From: Anastatus disparis
Taxonomy: Eukaryota > Arthropoda > Insecta > Hymenoptera > Eupelmidae
Reading direction: 5' to 3'
Assembly (NCBI GenBank): GCA_017163975.1
Contig: JAFFSR010000220.1
Span: 14,960,001 to 15,024,000 of the forward strand
Length of the DNA stretch: 64,000 nucleotides
Under the pieces are notes generated by a model. That model was not told the origin of the DNA, did no database searches, and saw only the letters and a program-made list of their open reading frames with translations. This document shows, one piece after another, positions 10,132 to 21,784 of the stretch. How positions within the stretch are numbered: the stretch's first letter is position 1; every line of letters begins with the position of its first letter. The position numbers were made by a program, and so were the translations under genes.

Positions 10132-11261
10132 AATTACATGAGCCCCATTCTGCCGCAGGCATGCGGAAAATCCAGCGCGATTTCTAGAGCGTATGTAAGA
10201 CACACGATGAGCAAGTATATAGAATGAGGGGAGGGGGCGGCTATCATCCTTACCGAAAATTCCGAGAACGCGTATATACTAAAGCTCAACGCTAACGTAG
10301 TAGAGAGCAAAAGCCTTCGGGTGTGGCAAAGATGTTGTATAAGCAAAACTAAATATATATATAACACAGGAATGCGATTATTGTTGAAAACACATCGTAA
10401 CGGATAACTGTACAACGAATTATATGTATATAATATCGTCACATATATCTCATACAACATGCGAAATTTGCAGGTGAACGTTGAGGAAGGAGGGGGAGGG
10501 GGTGGGAGGGCAAGAAATAATTGAAGCGCAAACTCGTATAACAACGTAAAATTTATTGGTGTTTCCATTATCGATGAGCCTTTTCTTCTCTGTAATCGAA
10601 TTTTCCAGTTTAATAAAGTTTCTAACTATGCAAAATTGCTACTGTACGTATTTATTACAGCTTTTGAAAATTTTCAAATAGATTAAATTTTAATTAAAAC
10701 AAATTCAAGAACGGATACATGAAAGATTATTCAAATGCCTTAGAAATATAATAGCTTTGTTTCATGGATATTGATTTTCATCGGATCTTATATTCGTGGC
10801 TTTTTAGTATCATATCTAATCATATTTCTTAATATTAGGATTTATTATAGAATATTATCGATATGATTTCTTAATTTTTTTTCAAAGTTAACTTTTTTTT
10901 TAAATATTATACATTGTGCAAATGATGCAAGAAGCAGCTCTCATTGGCATGAGTGAAGATAAAAATTTGTCATCAGAGTAAAGCTTTATATTATGCACTA
11001 GCTGCACAATGTACTGGTTCAAATATGTTAAAATAGTAAAAATAAAAAGTATATTTGAAAATAGAATACAATTTAAATGATTTTAACATTTAAAAAATCG
11101 AGGTTAGCAATGCTAATTAAATTGAAATGCAAAAGATTTAAATTGTTTAAATTATGGCTTTAAGATTAATATTGTAGGATATTATTTATTAAGGTCCAGC
11201 ATGTACATGGAAAACTTTTTAATTCCAATACAAGTTTCGGGAAACTTCTGAATAAAATATA
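10132..11261. other. Spacer with a GC-richer patch
   Basis: 10132-10570 is GC-richer, with a G-run region (AGGAGGGGGAGGGGGTGGGA near 10488-10508) that could form a G-quadruplex on the plus strand. A 144-codon minus-strand frame here has no recognisable domain and looks fortuitous. 10600-11261 is ordinary AT-rich sequence. Confidence 0.4.
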
Positions 11262-11391
11262 TAGTATATTACGCACCAAGGGAGGGAAGGGGGACATTCT
11301 AACCCGCGCGTATGTTATCGCCCGAGCCGAAGGCGAGGGCGATAAACGCGCGGGTTAAGATGTCCCCCTTCACTCCCCGTGGCGCGTATAC
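11262..11391. repeat. Left terminal hairpin of element B
   Basis: The arms pair AAGGGGGACATTCTAACCCG with CGGGTTAAGATGTCCCCCTT around GCCCGAGCCGAAGGCGAGGG (near 11321-11340). The outer end is TAGTATATTACG. Confidence 0.85.
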
Positions 11392-12118
11392 AATTTTTAC
11401 CATAGCCAAGCCGAAAGTTGTCAACTAAAATTACGTATAACGTAAACGTTATGCTATATTGTTCTACTAGATACACTACACGATATCACACTACACGGTA
11501 ACACTCGTAATGATAATTCATTAATAAAAAAAGATGTTATGAATTATTCTAATTTTTCATCACACATTTTTAAAGATTCCATGCTTTGTTTTACTATATA
11601 CACTACACAATAACACACTACACGGTAACACTCGTAATGATAGTTCATTAATAAAAAAAAAATTTATTATTCAATCTGATAGAATTATTCTTCGATACAC
11701 TCTGTTTCAATGCACACATTTTTCATCACACACATTTTTAACTAAATAATAATATAATACAATGTATACATATACATTATAATGTATACATTTTTTTTTT
11801 TGTTTCAAATTTAAGAGATTTTGAAAAAGAAACAGAAAAAGATTTTGATATCTGCCTTTGTTTTGTTCTTATTATGACTTTTGATGAAGAGCAAAAAGGC
11901 TAGGTATATTAGACATTATATGGGGAAAAGAAAGAGACGGAGAGATATAACGTATGCTATACTCTGTCGTTAGCACCTGCGCAGAACGTTCTGTTTGCTT
12001 CCTGCCCCGGCAAGAATGTGAGACTTTCGGTTGAAGTAGTGGGGATGAAAGTAGAAACTTTCGGGTTGGATATGGTAAAAAAGTACTTTACGGAATTTAC
12101 TAATTACAAAACAAATAA

Positions 12119-12252
12119 TAGTATATTACACACCAAGGGAGGTAAAGTACTGGCGAGTCCATAGCACATATAATTGCCACCTCGAGCCGAAGGCGAGGGT
12201 GGCAAATATGTGCTATGGGCTCGCCATTTTACCTCCCGTGGTGTGTATACTA
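12119..12252. repeat. Central hairpin nested in element B
   Basis: TAGTATATTACACACCAAGG at the left pairs with the CCTCCCGTGGTGTGTATACTA side. The loop core is CGAGCCGAAGGCGAGG (12183-12198). It is followed by an inverted pair, 12256-12286 and 12307-12337 (GCCATACCCGGGCCGAAA against its complement). It looks like a related element inserted between the two arms, or the original loop. Confidence 0.8.
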
Positions 12253-13003
12253 TTTTTCGCCATACCCGGGCCGAAAATACAACTTTTGTTTTTCGGTGCC
12301 GGGACGAAAGTTGTACTTTCGGGCAGGGTATGGCGAAAAATTTATTTTTACCATATCCAACCCGAAAGTTTCTACTTTCATCCCCACTACTTCAATCGAA
12401 AGTCTCACTTTCTTGTCGGGGCAGGAAGCAAAAAGAACGTTTTGCGCAGGCGCTAATGACAGAGTATAGCATACGTTACATCTCTCCGTCTCTTTCTTTT
12501 CTCCATATAATGTCTAATATACCTAGCCTTTTTGCTCTTCATCAAAAGTCATAGTAAGAACAAAACAAAGGCAAATATCAAAATCTTTTTCTGTTTCTTT
12601 TTCAAAATCTCTTAAATTTGAAACAAAAAAAACAAAATGTATACATTATAATGTATATGTATACATTGTATTATATTATTATTTAGTTAAAAATGTGTGT
12701 GATAAAAAATGTGTGCATTGAAACACAGTGTATCGAAGAATAACTATCAGATGAAATAATACATTTTTTTTTTATTAATGAACTATTATTATGAGTGTTA
12801 CCGTGTAATGTATTATCGTGTAGTGTATATAGTAGAACAAAGCATAGAATCTTTAAAAATCTGTGTGATGAAAAATTTAAATTCATAACATCTTTTTTTA
12901 TTAATGAATTATCATTACGAGTGTTACCGTGTAGTGTGATATCGTGTAGTGTATCTAGTAGAACAATATGTTGACAACTTTCGGCTTGGCTATGGTAAAA
13001 AAT

Positions 13004-13133
13004 TGTATACGCGCCACGGGAGTGAAGGGGGACATCGTAACCCGCGCGTTTATCGCCCTCGCCTTCGGCTCGGGCGATAACATACGCGCGGGTTAGAATG
13101 TCCCCCTTCCCTCCCTTGGTGCGTAATATACTA
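13004..13133. repeat. Right terminal hairpin of element B
   Basis: Inverted counterpart of the 11262-11391 hairpin. The core reads GCCCTCGCCTTCGGCTCGGG (13052-13071) and the outer end is CGTAATATACTA. A few unpaired bases distinguish it from the left copy. Confidence 0.85.
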
Positions 13134-13296
13134 TTTCAGTTTTATTTTTATAAAAAAAAAAACATGATTCTGATTTTGATTAAAAATATCTTTTTTTCTG
13201 ATTTTAAATCCTGAGGATAAATTACCCATATTTCATTGAATTTCAACAAAATTTAACCTAGTTTGTAATGAAAGAGAAGCCAGGTATTTCTCATTT

Positions 13297-13460
13297 TCAA
13301 ATACTTAAGTGTCCGCAGCGACTTCTTTTACCCTCAATCTCTTTCTCCAATCCAGCATGAAGCTTTCCATCCTCCAAATGTTCATTAGCAAATAAACGTC
13401 GAGCTGCACAGTAGGAGAGCACTGCAGGATATACATCTTCGCTTCTTTTGCTATTACTAT
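13297..13460 (-). other. Coding-like segment, product not recognised
   Basis: On the minus strand about 50 residues read SKRSEDVYPAVLSYCAARRL, then ANEHLEDGKLHAGLEKEIEG, ending KRSRCGHLSI and TGA. The amino-acid mix (many Glu, Arg, Ala, Leu, Gly) differs from the Phe/Ile/Lys/Asn-rich noise frames of this window. Possible splice signals exist: TAATAG near 13453 and a GTATTT donor near 13311. Only one short segment is seen, so it could be a lone exon, a relic or chance. The frame upstream of 13460 looks non-coding. Confidence 0.3.
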
Positions 13461-14033
13461 TATCAATGTTGCTTATAAAGTAAAGAGGAGGAGAGAAAGA
13501 GAGATAGAAGCATCGAAGCTGCATTACTACATATATAGATGTAGAAAGGAAAAGCATAGCCTGTAAGCGGCAAGCAACATTTCATAGTGATAAATCGTTC
13601 CGTCTGCTCCCTGGTGCGTCAAAATGATAACTTTTCCACCCCTTTATTGCCCCTGTTTTCCACCTCTTCTCACATCCTTTTTTCCTCGTTATATCTCTCT
13701 CTCTCTCTCTTTCTTTTGTTTCTCTTGTATATTACAACGCGTAAAGTTCTTTCTTTGTATCTTTGTTTTTTTTTGGCTTTGCTTTTCTCTATTTACCATT
13801 GACCCCTTGCTGGGTTGTGTATATATTAGGTATATGTATAAAACTCCAGGCTGTGGAGGAAAAAGTTTACCGGTAGAAAAATCGTGCTCTGACGAGAATG
13901 ACCTATCCGGTACAGAAGTGAAATATAAATTACAGTTAGTATAATAATATCTGTAGACTATGCTTATATACATATATAAATGTATGTGTGCACGTGTATG
14001 TGTGTGTACAAAAATATATATAAATATGTACAT

Positions 14034-14035
<2 letters not shown>

Positions 14036-14099
<64 letters not shown>
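14036..14099. repeat. (TA)n microsatellite, 32 units
   Basis: Uninterrupted alternating AT, 64 bp. Together with the array at 14143 it generates spurious Tyr-Ile frames on both strands. Confidence 0.95.
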
Positions 14100-14101
<2 letters not shown>

Positions 14102-14139
14102 ACACACCGATTCTCTGTCATATACACACACATACACAC

Positions 14140-14142
<3 letters not shown>

Positions 14143-14214
<72 letters not shown>
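14143..14214. repeat. (TA)n microsatellite, 36 units
   Basis: Uninterrupted TA for 72 bp, flanked by TACA and CACA steps. Both arrays are self-complementary and lie in a CT/TA-rich region (13690-14260). Confidence 0.95.
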
Positions 14215-14218
<4 letters not shown>

Positions 14219-14429
14219 CATACATACATATACACACACATATATATGTATTTATATTTATATATTACATGTGTGCCCATGTCATGCGAGGAGATTTTCA
14301 AATCCAGAGAACTTTTCATCATCGTTATATGAGAAAGCACACACGAAAATGTTATGATGAAAGGACACTTTTTTTCCTCCTTTTTTTCAGTGTTCACGCT
14401 TTCTCTGTGTCCTCGCTTTTTGGATAGTA

Positions 14430-17400
14430 TGTGTGTTGGAGGTTTTTTTTTATTGCGCAGAGTTAACTTATTTATGTGACAACCTTTGAAATATTTATAC
14501 GTGCTTTTATATAGAGAAATAGAATCAAAATATGTATATATATTGTTTTTATTTAATTGCAGGACAAGATAAATTTACTCGCTTGCCAAGTTTATATTAT
14601 TAATCTCAGCGGCGTTAGAGGTAATGTGATATTGGAAAAATAAAAGTTTTATGTGAATTATTTAAATACCGTTAAAAATTTTAATATTAAAATTAATTTA
14701 CGTCTTTTAATTAACTTAGGCTGGTATTAAACGCTTTATTAATAGTTACCTTTTTCAATTTAACGTATTTTAATAAAAATTTATTGATTAAATTTTTCAT
14801 AAAATCTATGGATACGATACTATGTATATTAATATCATATTTACTTAAGCAGAATGCAGAATATTCAGTATAATAATTCTTGTTTAAATAATTAAAATAC
14901 ATTTATCACTCATTATTTTCTAAATTGATATTCATAAAATTTATATAAATTTACGGAAAATTTAATTAAATTTAAAAACTGTAAAATATTGATAAGATAA
15001 TTACTTAATTAATAATATAACTAATTTAAAATATCATTGTATTATAAACATAATTAACATTTTATTAGTGTTGTAATTTTCAATATTTTAATGATAAAAT
15101 TCTTATCATTGTTACACTAATCGTTGTTATTATGCTTAATATTATAATGCCTTTAATGACACTCTGATTAATGTTTATGGAAATTTTATTCAAAAATTTT
15201 ATCAATATTAATAGTTTATTTTGATAAAAAATGACAGTAAAAAACTTAAAATGCAATCATTAATTATTACAAAAAGTATGAGAAATTTGAATGAAAAAAT
15301 TAGCTACGTCTTTTAACTCATTGTAATTTTTTAAATTGAATAATATAATAGATGATAGAAGTATCAAATGAATAAAATTGATTTTAGTTCATGAATTAAA
15401 GATTAAGATTATCATGAATATAACAAATAAAAAAATTCTTTATTTCAATTTTGAATATCAAATTTTTTTTTGCAACAAATCCAATGAATACATTAACTAA
15501 ACCTCGATTTAAAACAAAAAAAATATATTAGATAAAATCTCTTTTAAATTTATTTGAATATTTAAATAAAGTATAGCAACGGCTGGTTCGTAAATATACA
15601 TAGAACATTTTATCTCTTTTTTCCGCTAAAAGTTTTTCAACAAATAAAAAATTATGCCTTACCAATTCACATTTGTAACGCTCAATTCAATTAGTAAGTG
15701 CCAACGTGAAACAGGAATAAAGAAAAAAAGTAAAGAAACACAAAAGCCAAAAGCGCATCGGATGCTAAAGTATAATTAACGACTAGCAAATGGAAAAGAT
15801 GAGGAAACATAACATCATAGATAAACCATCTGCAAAATGAATTATCGATTTCAAACATTATTTTTTAATTTTTCATCTCTCCTTTTCATTTTCAATTTTG
15901 AATCATCTTCAAACCTTCAGTACTTGACAGTTTGTCCTTTATTTACTTTTCTTTTTTTGTACCATTTTCTCTTTTTTTTTACATTTTGTAAAGCAAGTAG
16001 TACTTGACTGTTTGCCCTTCATTTACTTTTCTTTTTTACACTTTTTTCTATTTTTTTACATTTTGTAAATTTATTCATTCTTACTTGTGCCGTGATTAAA
16101 ATCATGTCATGTAAAATTATTGCATAACCAATTACGAATACCGTATTTATCAAGTATCAAAGAGAATCAAAATGTACGGAAAAGCTTTTTGAAATTAATA
16201 AATCGATAGCATTCCATTAAATCGAACCGTTCGATGCTTTTGTCGTTTTATCATTTTCAAAATTTTTATTGTTTAATTGTAAAGCTTTCGATATTTTGCA
16301 TTGAAATTTTCCTAGTCGCGTTTCATAATAAGCTTGCATTTCAAAGCGTGTATGATTAATTCCTAACAATGCATTTTCAAAATTCTTTACGCCAATTGAA
16401 ATAATTTATTAAAATCAGAATTTTATAAGCGGGTTAATAAAATGTAAATTATTTACGGTCGATTTCCCGTTTGAAGTCAAATTAAAATAAAACAACATTT
16501 CCATTGTATTTCCGTAATTATGATTTCAGTAATTTTATACCAACGATAAAACAATATATATTTTTACAAACAAAGAGTTAATAGCGTAATTATTTCAGTT
16601 TATTAAATCCCAAGGAAAAATTTATTTATCCGACCTTACTCTAAACTGTATACATATCTATGCACACTAAAAGCCACCTGGTGACAAAACTTTTAAATTA
16701 AATTAATGCCTTCGCATTCTCTCCTTTGCTAAAGTCAATCTGCAACTCTCAGTATTCGTCAATTGTCGTTTCTACCCTCAAACTAAACAACTTATGACAT
16801 CCACTTCGTATCTAACGCACAAAACAACATAAAATTCATTAAAATCTAAAGTCATTTTGAAGAACTTATATACACTGACGTTAACATTTACGTTTCCTCG
16901 CAATTAATAGAAAATAACTTTCGATCCGTGCGTATATATATATTCCCCTGTGATAAACAATAGTATCCTCCTTCTTATGTTTCCAAGAGCATTTGAAAAT
17001 ACTCGAGGGTATAATATTTACCTGCACCCTAAGGATGTTTATTCTTTGACTTTTATTAGATAACTTGTCTTTGAGAATAAGAAACACAACTTTGTCGTTC
17101 TCTCCTTTTTTTTTATTATTAGACTTTCTGCTTTCAATACTTTGACTTTTTTATAAGCTCGATGTTTTTGTTCTCTATTTTTTTTTAACGTAAAGCAATT
17201 GTTATAACGATTTCAGAAGTAGAGAGACGAGCTTTCTTTTTTCTCTCTTTTTTTCACTGGCTATTTTGCCCGTTTGTTATGCTTATCGAGCTGCTTTAGC
17301 TTATCGTAAATTATTCTTTGAATAGCTCCCATTGTGATTCAATAGCAATGAAAGAGAAACAATTCTGCTATTATTTTAAAGGATATCGTAGCATCTGAAA

Positions 17401-18640
17401 TTAATTTTTATGGTTATAAAAGTTTGAAAAAATAAGTTTCAATAGCTTTTTCCATATCAATGGCTTTAATATTTCATTAAAATAACATTATTGACGTTTT
17501 TTAAGGCCACTAAAACATAAGATGAATAAGTTATTTTCAATATGGTGTATAAAAAACTTTAAGACAAAGATAAATGTAGTTTTAAAATATTTAGATAAAA
17601 TGCAAGATTGATTTGCATTTTTAAGATTTTATTATCAAGCAAAAATGTAACAATACGGAGATATAGTTTCAATTATATATATTTTTTAAATTGCACAAAG
17701 TGAATATAATACAAATATAAATTATATTCGTATATAAAGATTGCAAAAGCTTAGTTTTTAAAAAACAAGTGCACACGGCTGTGTCTGTGTTTGCGCATGT
17801 ACGTTATGTTAGCTTATTACGATCAACAACTACTCAATAAATTCAATCAAATTTTTGTGCATAAGGACGAATCGTATTTTTAAAATTATTTTAGTGGTTT
17901 TTTTGCAATTTTATGAATTTTTAAAAAATATTAAAATTTTCTATAATGTATTCGTATTCTATTTGACGTAATTCTTCATATAAAACTTATTTTTGTGAGA
18001 TTTACAGAACTTAAGCATATGTACCTTGTTAATAATAAATAATATATAATAAGCAATTAAATAGTATTTAAACTTGAAGAAAATTTCAGATACATTCAAT
18101 AATATGTACGGTGACATATTATAATTTTTATTGTGGAACCGCATAATTTTTACCACGATATATTTTATCATTTTTACCTTGACGTTCAATAATATTTATG
18201 AGGTACCATTCGTAATAAATAAGCAATTATGATGCAGTACTGTAATTTTTGCCCAGAATTTTGTAACAAATTTCGTAGAAAAATACTCTTTACGTATATA
18301 AGTGATGGTCAGTATTTGTGCATTTTTAGAAACTATTGTCCCATCAGTTTTATTAAGAATCCAAGCAAATATCTAATTTATTAATTTATTTCATTAATAA
18401 ATACAAAATTGGTATATTTTTTAGGAACTTTAAACTCTATTGAAGTATATCTTTTCAAGTATTAATCGGTTCTAAATCAACAAAATAAAGAAGGATTTTT
18501 CAATGACGAAAATAATATAGTAAATTGACGGTCATGGGAAAGAAGGTGTTATCTCATTTTGAACTAAAAAGAGGCGTCGTTTCTTAATTTATATAATTAA
18601 TTTATTTAATTTATTATAATTTTGTAATCAATTAATTTTT
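14430..18640. other. AT-rich spacer, nothing recognised
   Basis: No convincing coding segment, RNA gene or repeat was found by reading both strands. Short T-rich runs (15950-16060) contain a local duplication of TTTGYCCTTYATTTACTTTT with a copy spacing of about 80 bp. Frames of 60-80 codons near 14711, 16881 and 17959 look like composition noise. Confidence 0.5.
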
Positions 18641-18786
18641 TAGCGACGGAGGTCGTCAGTGCGTTCGTGAACGAAGCACATGTAGCGTACAGTGGTGCTA
18701 GTATAAATTGACCGAAAGCAGGATTCGAACTCGGGACCTCGAGATTACGAATCTATAGCTCTACCGAGTGAGCCACTGACGACCTC
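18641..18786 (-). mobile_element. tRNA-like dispersed element with terminal inverted repeats, copy 1
   Basis: The minus strand contains a tRNA-style A box (TGGCTCACTCGGTAGAGC), an anticodon-arm-like AGATTCGTAATCT, and a B box (GAGTTCGAATCC). The acceptor and T stems do not pair properly, so this is not a functional tRNA. The unit is bounded by the perfect 13-bp inverted repeat GAGGTCGTCAGTG / CACTGACGACCTC (18649-18661 and 18774-18786). A second copy lies at 57608. It is either a SINE built on a tRNA or a TIR element that captured one. Confidence 0.75.
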
Positions 18787-20509
18787 TTATTCAACAGACT
18801 CAAATTTATATTTTTATAAATTCAGTGACCTCTATAAGATCTCTAGCATTACAATAAATCAATAGCTTTTTATTTAGTTTTGTTATTTCAATAATTTAAT
18901 CTTATTATATTAGACATTAAAATACGTTTATATTCATTTTAAAACCTTTTTAAATATGAAATAAAATTGTAAAATTTTTCATTTATGTAAAAATTAAAAA
19001 AAAAAATAAAAAAATAAAATACATTTTTTCTGTAAATTCTAATATTAAAATAATTGTTAACCTTTCACTATAAAATCAGCATTATATTTTCGCAAACGTT
19101 TTTACTTATAAATTTTATCTTCAATCGTTCTTTACTTCGTACTTTGACCTCTTTTTTTTTACCTTTCAGCTATTTTCTTGCTGTCGCCGCTCGTTTATTT
19201 TTTCCTTTCTGTTTTTTTTTTCATCCTCTTTTTTTTCGGTGAACGTTCGTACATTTACGATTCCCGACGCTTGAACATTTTTTAAGGTCCAACGGAATTG
19301 CGTCCAGAAAACGAGTGCATACACAAAGAGTTACAGGTTTGTTTTGTAAAAGCGTACGTCGTATAAATACCATGCGGTTATAGGGAAGGTATCACGAGAA
19401 CGCGTATGGTTTTATTGGACATCTCGAGTGAGAAATGTGCTGTACGAATGATAATTCGATAAATCGAGTTTTATGGCTATAGAAAGGATCTTTTCCCGTG
19501 TTTACATTAAGAGTTATGCCGGTGATTGTTTCATTTGAAATTTTCAAGGTACAAGGTATTTACATTTTCGTGATTAGCTTAGTACGCAAAGATTAATTTA
19601 CGTTTTACTGTTACCATGTCTATAGAATGTGTGCTAAGTGAAATATTTCCTATTAGAAAATTTTCAGAGGATAAATACATTATATAGACGTATGCTAAAT
19701 TACCAAAAGAGCTTTGTGCACGATAGCTTACTCATGCGTAAAGAGGTACTTAATCAGCTGGCAAAGTTTAATAAAAATTTATTGTTTTTTCTTCGTTTGA
19801 TAAAACCGCTTATTATTTAGCATCCGTCTTATACTTAACAACAATATTTAGCAACAAATGCTTGTATTTATATTTTATCGTTTTCCTTTGACATTATCAT
19901 CAATATGCGGCATTTGGATTTATTGGGGTCGACATGAAATTACAGATATAAATGAAAATTTAGAAGATATTCATATATTATCCACATTCTTTATCCCTTT
20001 TTACTTGAGAGCTACAACGGTTGACTATAATACATATCCAATAATACGTGCCTCGTACCCATAATGTACCCGATTTCATGCGTATATATATATATATATT
20101 TATGTTATAGTATGTCGTATTCGGTAGAATACCCGTGGAGCTAGCTAAATGGGTATTGGGGTGCCATACCGCCCTGCTCGTAACTAAAGTATATTCAATT
20201 AGCAATACATTATACAATGTCGTATACGACTTTAAAATACTTTATAGTATGGAATATTATTGCATACGCCACACTATATTGAAGTGTATTGGCAAATATT
20301 CTACAGTCTTGTTGAAGAACGTTCGGAGCAAAACACTAAAATATGTTTTTAGAAGGTTAGTAGAGTCAGCGCGCTGCTACAAGTAAGACAAAGACAGATA
20401 AAGAAGAGCGCAGTTAAAAGTAAGCTATAGTTCTCGGGCTAAAGCCCTCGACCGACTACTGCTCAAGCCAAAAACATTAGTCTCGCTCATATAAATCCTT
20501 CGTACGCCC
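18787..20509. other. Spacer, no gene recognised
   Basis: AT-rich to about 19120, then T-rich, then moderately GC-richer at 19240-19520 with no open frame. 20080-20500 is less AT-rich and holds a short (TA)n near 20083. It ends in the target site of the retrotransposon insertion. Overlapping frames of 60-83 codons at 19638-20386 show no domain. Confidence 0.45.
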
Positions 20510-20616
20510 AAGTTGGGTATATAGAATAGAATAGAATAGAATAGAATCTTCGGAGGGACCTTACGGTGCAGCGCACTTAGCTGTTGCCATTGTACGCTAT
20601 TCCCATCCGCAAAAAC

Positions 20617-21085
20617 TTAGCATCTCAGAAGGTTCACTGCCTTACAGTATCCCAGAACCGTTCTGATACTATGTTCCCTAATTTCCTCCGGTGTCGCCAC
20701 CGCCCTACCAAACCACCTACATCTAGTGTTTACCAAAGCTGGACATTCACCCAGCAGGTGGAATGGTGTTTCTTCAGTATCCTCATCACAACGAGCACAG
20801 TAGGGAGATTCCCTCTTACCCACTTTGTGTTGAAAACTATTCAAATTGCAATGTCCAGTAACAGCCTCAGCAATAGTTCTGAGCTGCCATCTCCCGAGAG
20901 CGAGTAATTCACTGCTCCACCCGCCCCCTGTGTCCCCCCACAGGACTTTGGCTTTACTACAGCCATCAGCAGTACGCCATTCTTCTTTTCGAAGGTTCTC
21001 GACATATGCTGCAATCCTGTTTCTTCCCTCTTCAAAGGGCATACCCACTATCTGTCCAATAGGACCCTGAGTACTACCCCTTGTT
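20617..21085 (-). pseudogene. C-terminal zinc-knuckle part of the retrotransposon polyprotein
   Basis: In the shifted frame the protein continues through GMPFEEGRNRIAAYVENLRK and a conserved helical region. It then reaches CARCDEDTEETPFHLLGECP, a CX2CX9HX4C zinc-knuckle-like motif typical of the 3' end of Jockey/R1-type polyproteins, and stops at 20617-20619. A short 3' untranslated region and the pentanucleotide tail follow. Confidence 0.85.
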
Positions 21086-21767
21086 TAGCCAAAGCGTCCG
21101 CTTTCTCATTTCCCTTCCATCCAGAATGTCCTGGAATCCAGGTTAGGTTGAGAAGGTTATCTTTTCCTAATCTCATTAGTGATGTCTTTGTTTCCATCAC
21201 CAACTTTGAGCTAGTATTTACCCTCCTAATGGCTTTTAAAGCTGCTTGGCTATCTGAGCAGAGCCATATGGTTTTACCTTTTCTACCTCTTTCATTAAGT
21301 GTTTCTGCACACGTTTTAATGGCATACATCTCTGCCTGAAAAACTGTATTATAATTTTCCAGGCGGAGGCAAAAACTGTCCTGGTACTTAGGTCCACAGA
21401 AACCAGCTCCCACCCCTTGCCTTGTCTTAGACCCATCCGTGAACCAAATCTCACCATGCCTAGGTCTATGTTCCTCCCACGATTCTCTTTCCGGAATGTG
21501 GATCTTATATCTACCGTCTCTAATAGCAACAGGTAGTACTCTGTCCTGGGGTTCATTCCAGAGCTCCTTTACTGATCCTCTAAACAGCCGTTTATGCCTA
21601 TTGCTGTTTGGGTCCCATACTCCAATACAGCTAAGCCGATAAGCCGTCCTCATAGCCTCTGATCTGATATGCAACGCCAGGGTAGGCAGACCCAGCATGG
21701 TCCTAAGGGCAGCACATGGCGTACTCCTTCTCGTGGCGGTAATTCCCCTAAGAAAGAGCGCCTGCAC
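21048..21767 (-). pseudogene. RNase H domain of the non-LTR retrotransposon polyprotein
   Basis: A 239-codon frame contains the four RNase H acidic positions in order: Asp111 (IWFTDGSK), Glu146 (FQAEMYAI), Asp172 (LCSDSQAAL) and Asp224 (GHSGWKGNEKADALAK). The first 100 residues correspond to the linker between reverse transcriptase and RNase H. The frame shifts at a GGGG run just after Asp224 (around 21070-21085), where dropping one G restores continuity with the next segment. It is catalytically inert as it stands, because reverse transcriptase is absent and the frame is broken. Confidence 0.9.
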
Positions 21768-21784
21768 CCGAAGTTGGGTATATA

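Larger units (their letters stand above)
11262..13133. mobile_element. Foldback element B: about 0.8-kb inverted arms with three hairpins
   Basis: The left arm (11262-12081) is the reverse complement of the right arm (about 12345-13133) with few differences. For example, CACGATATCACACTACACGG at 11472 pairs with its complement near 12940. Each arm ends in its own 130-bp palindrome. Each arm also carries an internal partial duplication (11462 and 11588, period about 127 bp, shared ACTACACGGTAACACTCGTA). The centre holds a third hairpin. The two frames of 84-126 codons at 12174-12554 lie inside the palindromes and are not genes. There is no transposase, so this is a non-autonomous foldback element. 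Confidence 0.88.
20510..21784 (-). mobile_element. 5'-truncated non-LTR retrotransposon with 14-bp target duplication
   Basis: The insertion is bounded by AAGTTGGGTATATA at 20510-20523 and 21771-21784. On the minus strand it begins abruptly within the region upstream of RNase H, runs through RNase H and a C-terminal zinc knuckle, and ends in a 3' tail of five TTCTA-type units (20522-20547). Reverse transcriptase and the first ORF are missing, as expected from incomplete target-primed reverse transcription. The domain order and simple-repeat tail fit the Jockey/R1-like groups. Confidence 0.9.

Noticed and set aside
10134..10568. 144-codon minus-strand frame with a poly-Pro run
   Set aside because: The Pro run is the G-run cluster read on the other strand; no domain, no start context, mixed composition.
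12174..12554. Overlapping frames of 84-126 codons on the plus strand
   Set aside because: They lie inside the hairpin and inverted arm of foldback element B; three frames are open at once because the sequence is GC-richer.
13689..14427. Long open frames of Tyr-Ile repeats on both strands
   Set aside because: They are the two (TA)n microsatellites read in frame, with no other coding sign.
18700..18786. Functional tRNA gene (anticodon CGT) on the minus strand
   Set aside because: A and B boxes are present but the acceptor and T stems do not pair, and an equivalent sequence is repeated at 57608 as part of a larger unit.
20584..21070. Plus-strand frames opposite the retrotransposon
   Set aside because: They are antisense shadows of the RNase H/zinc-knuckle frame, which has clear catalytic motifs.
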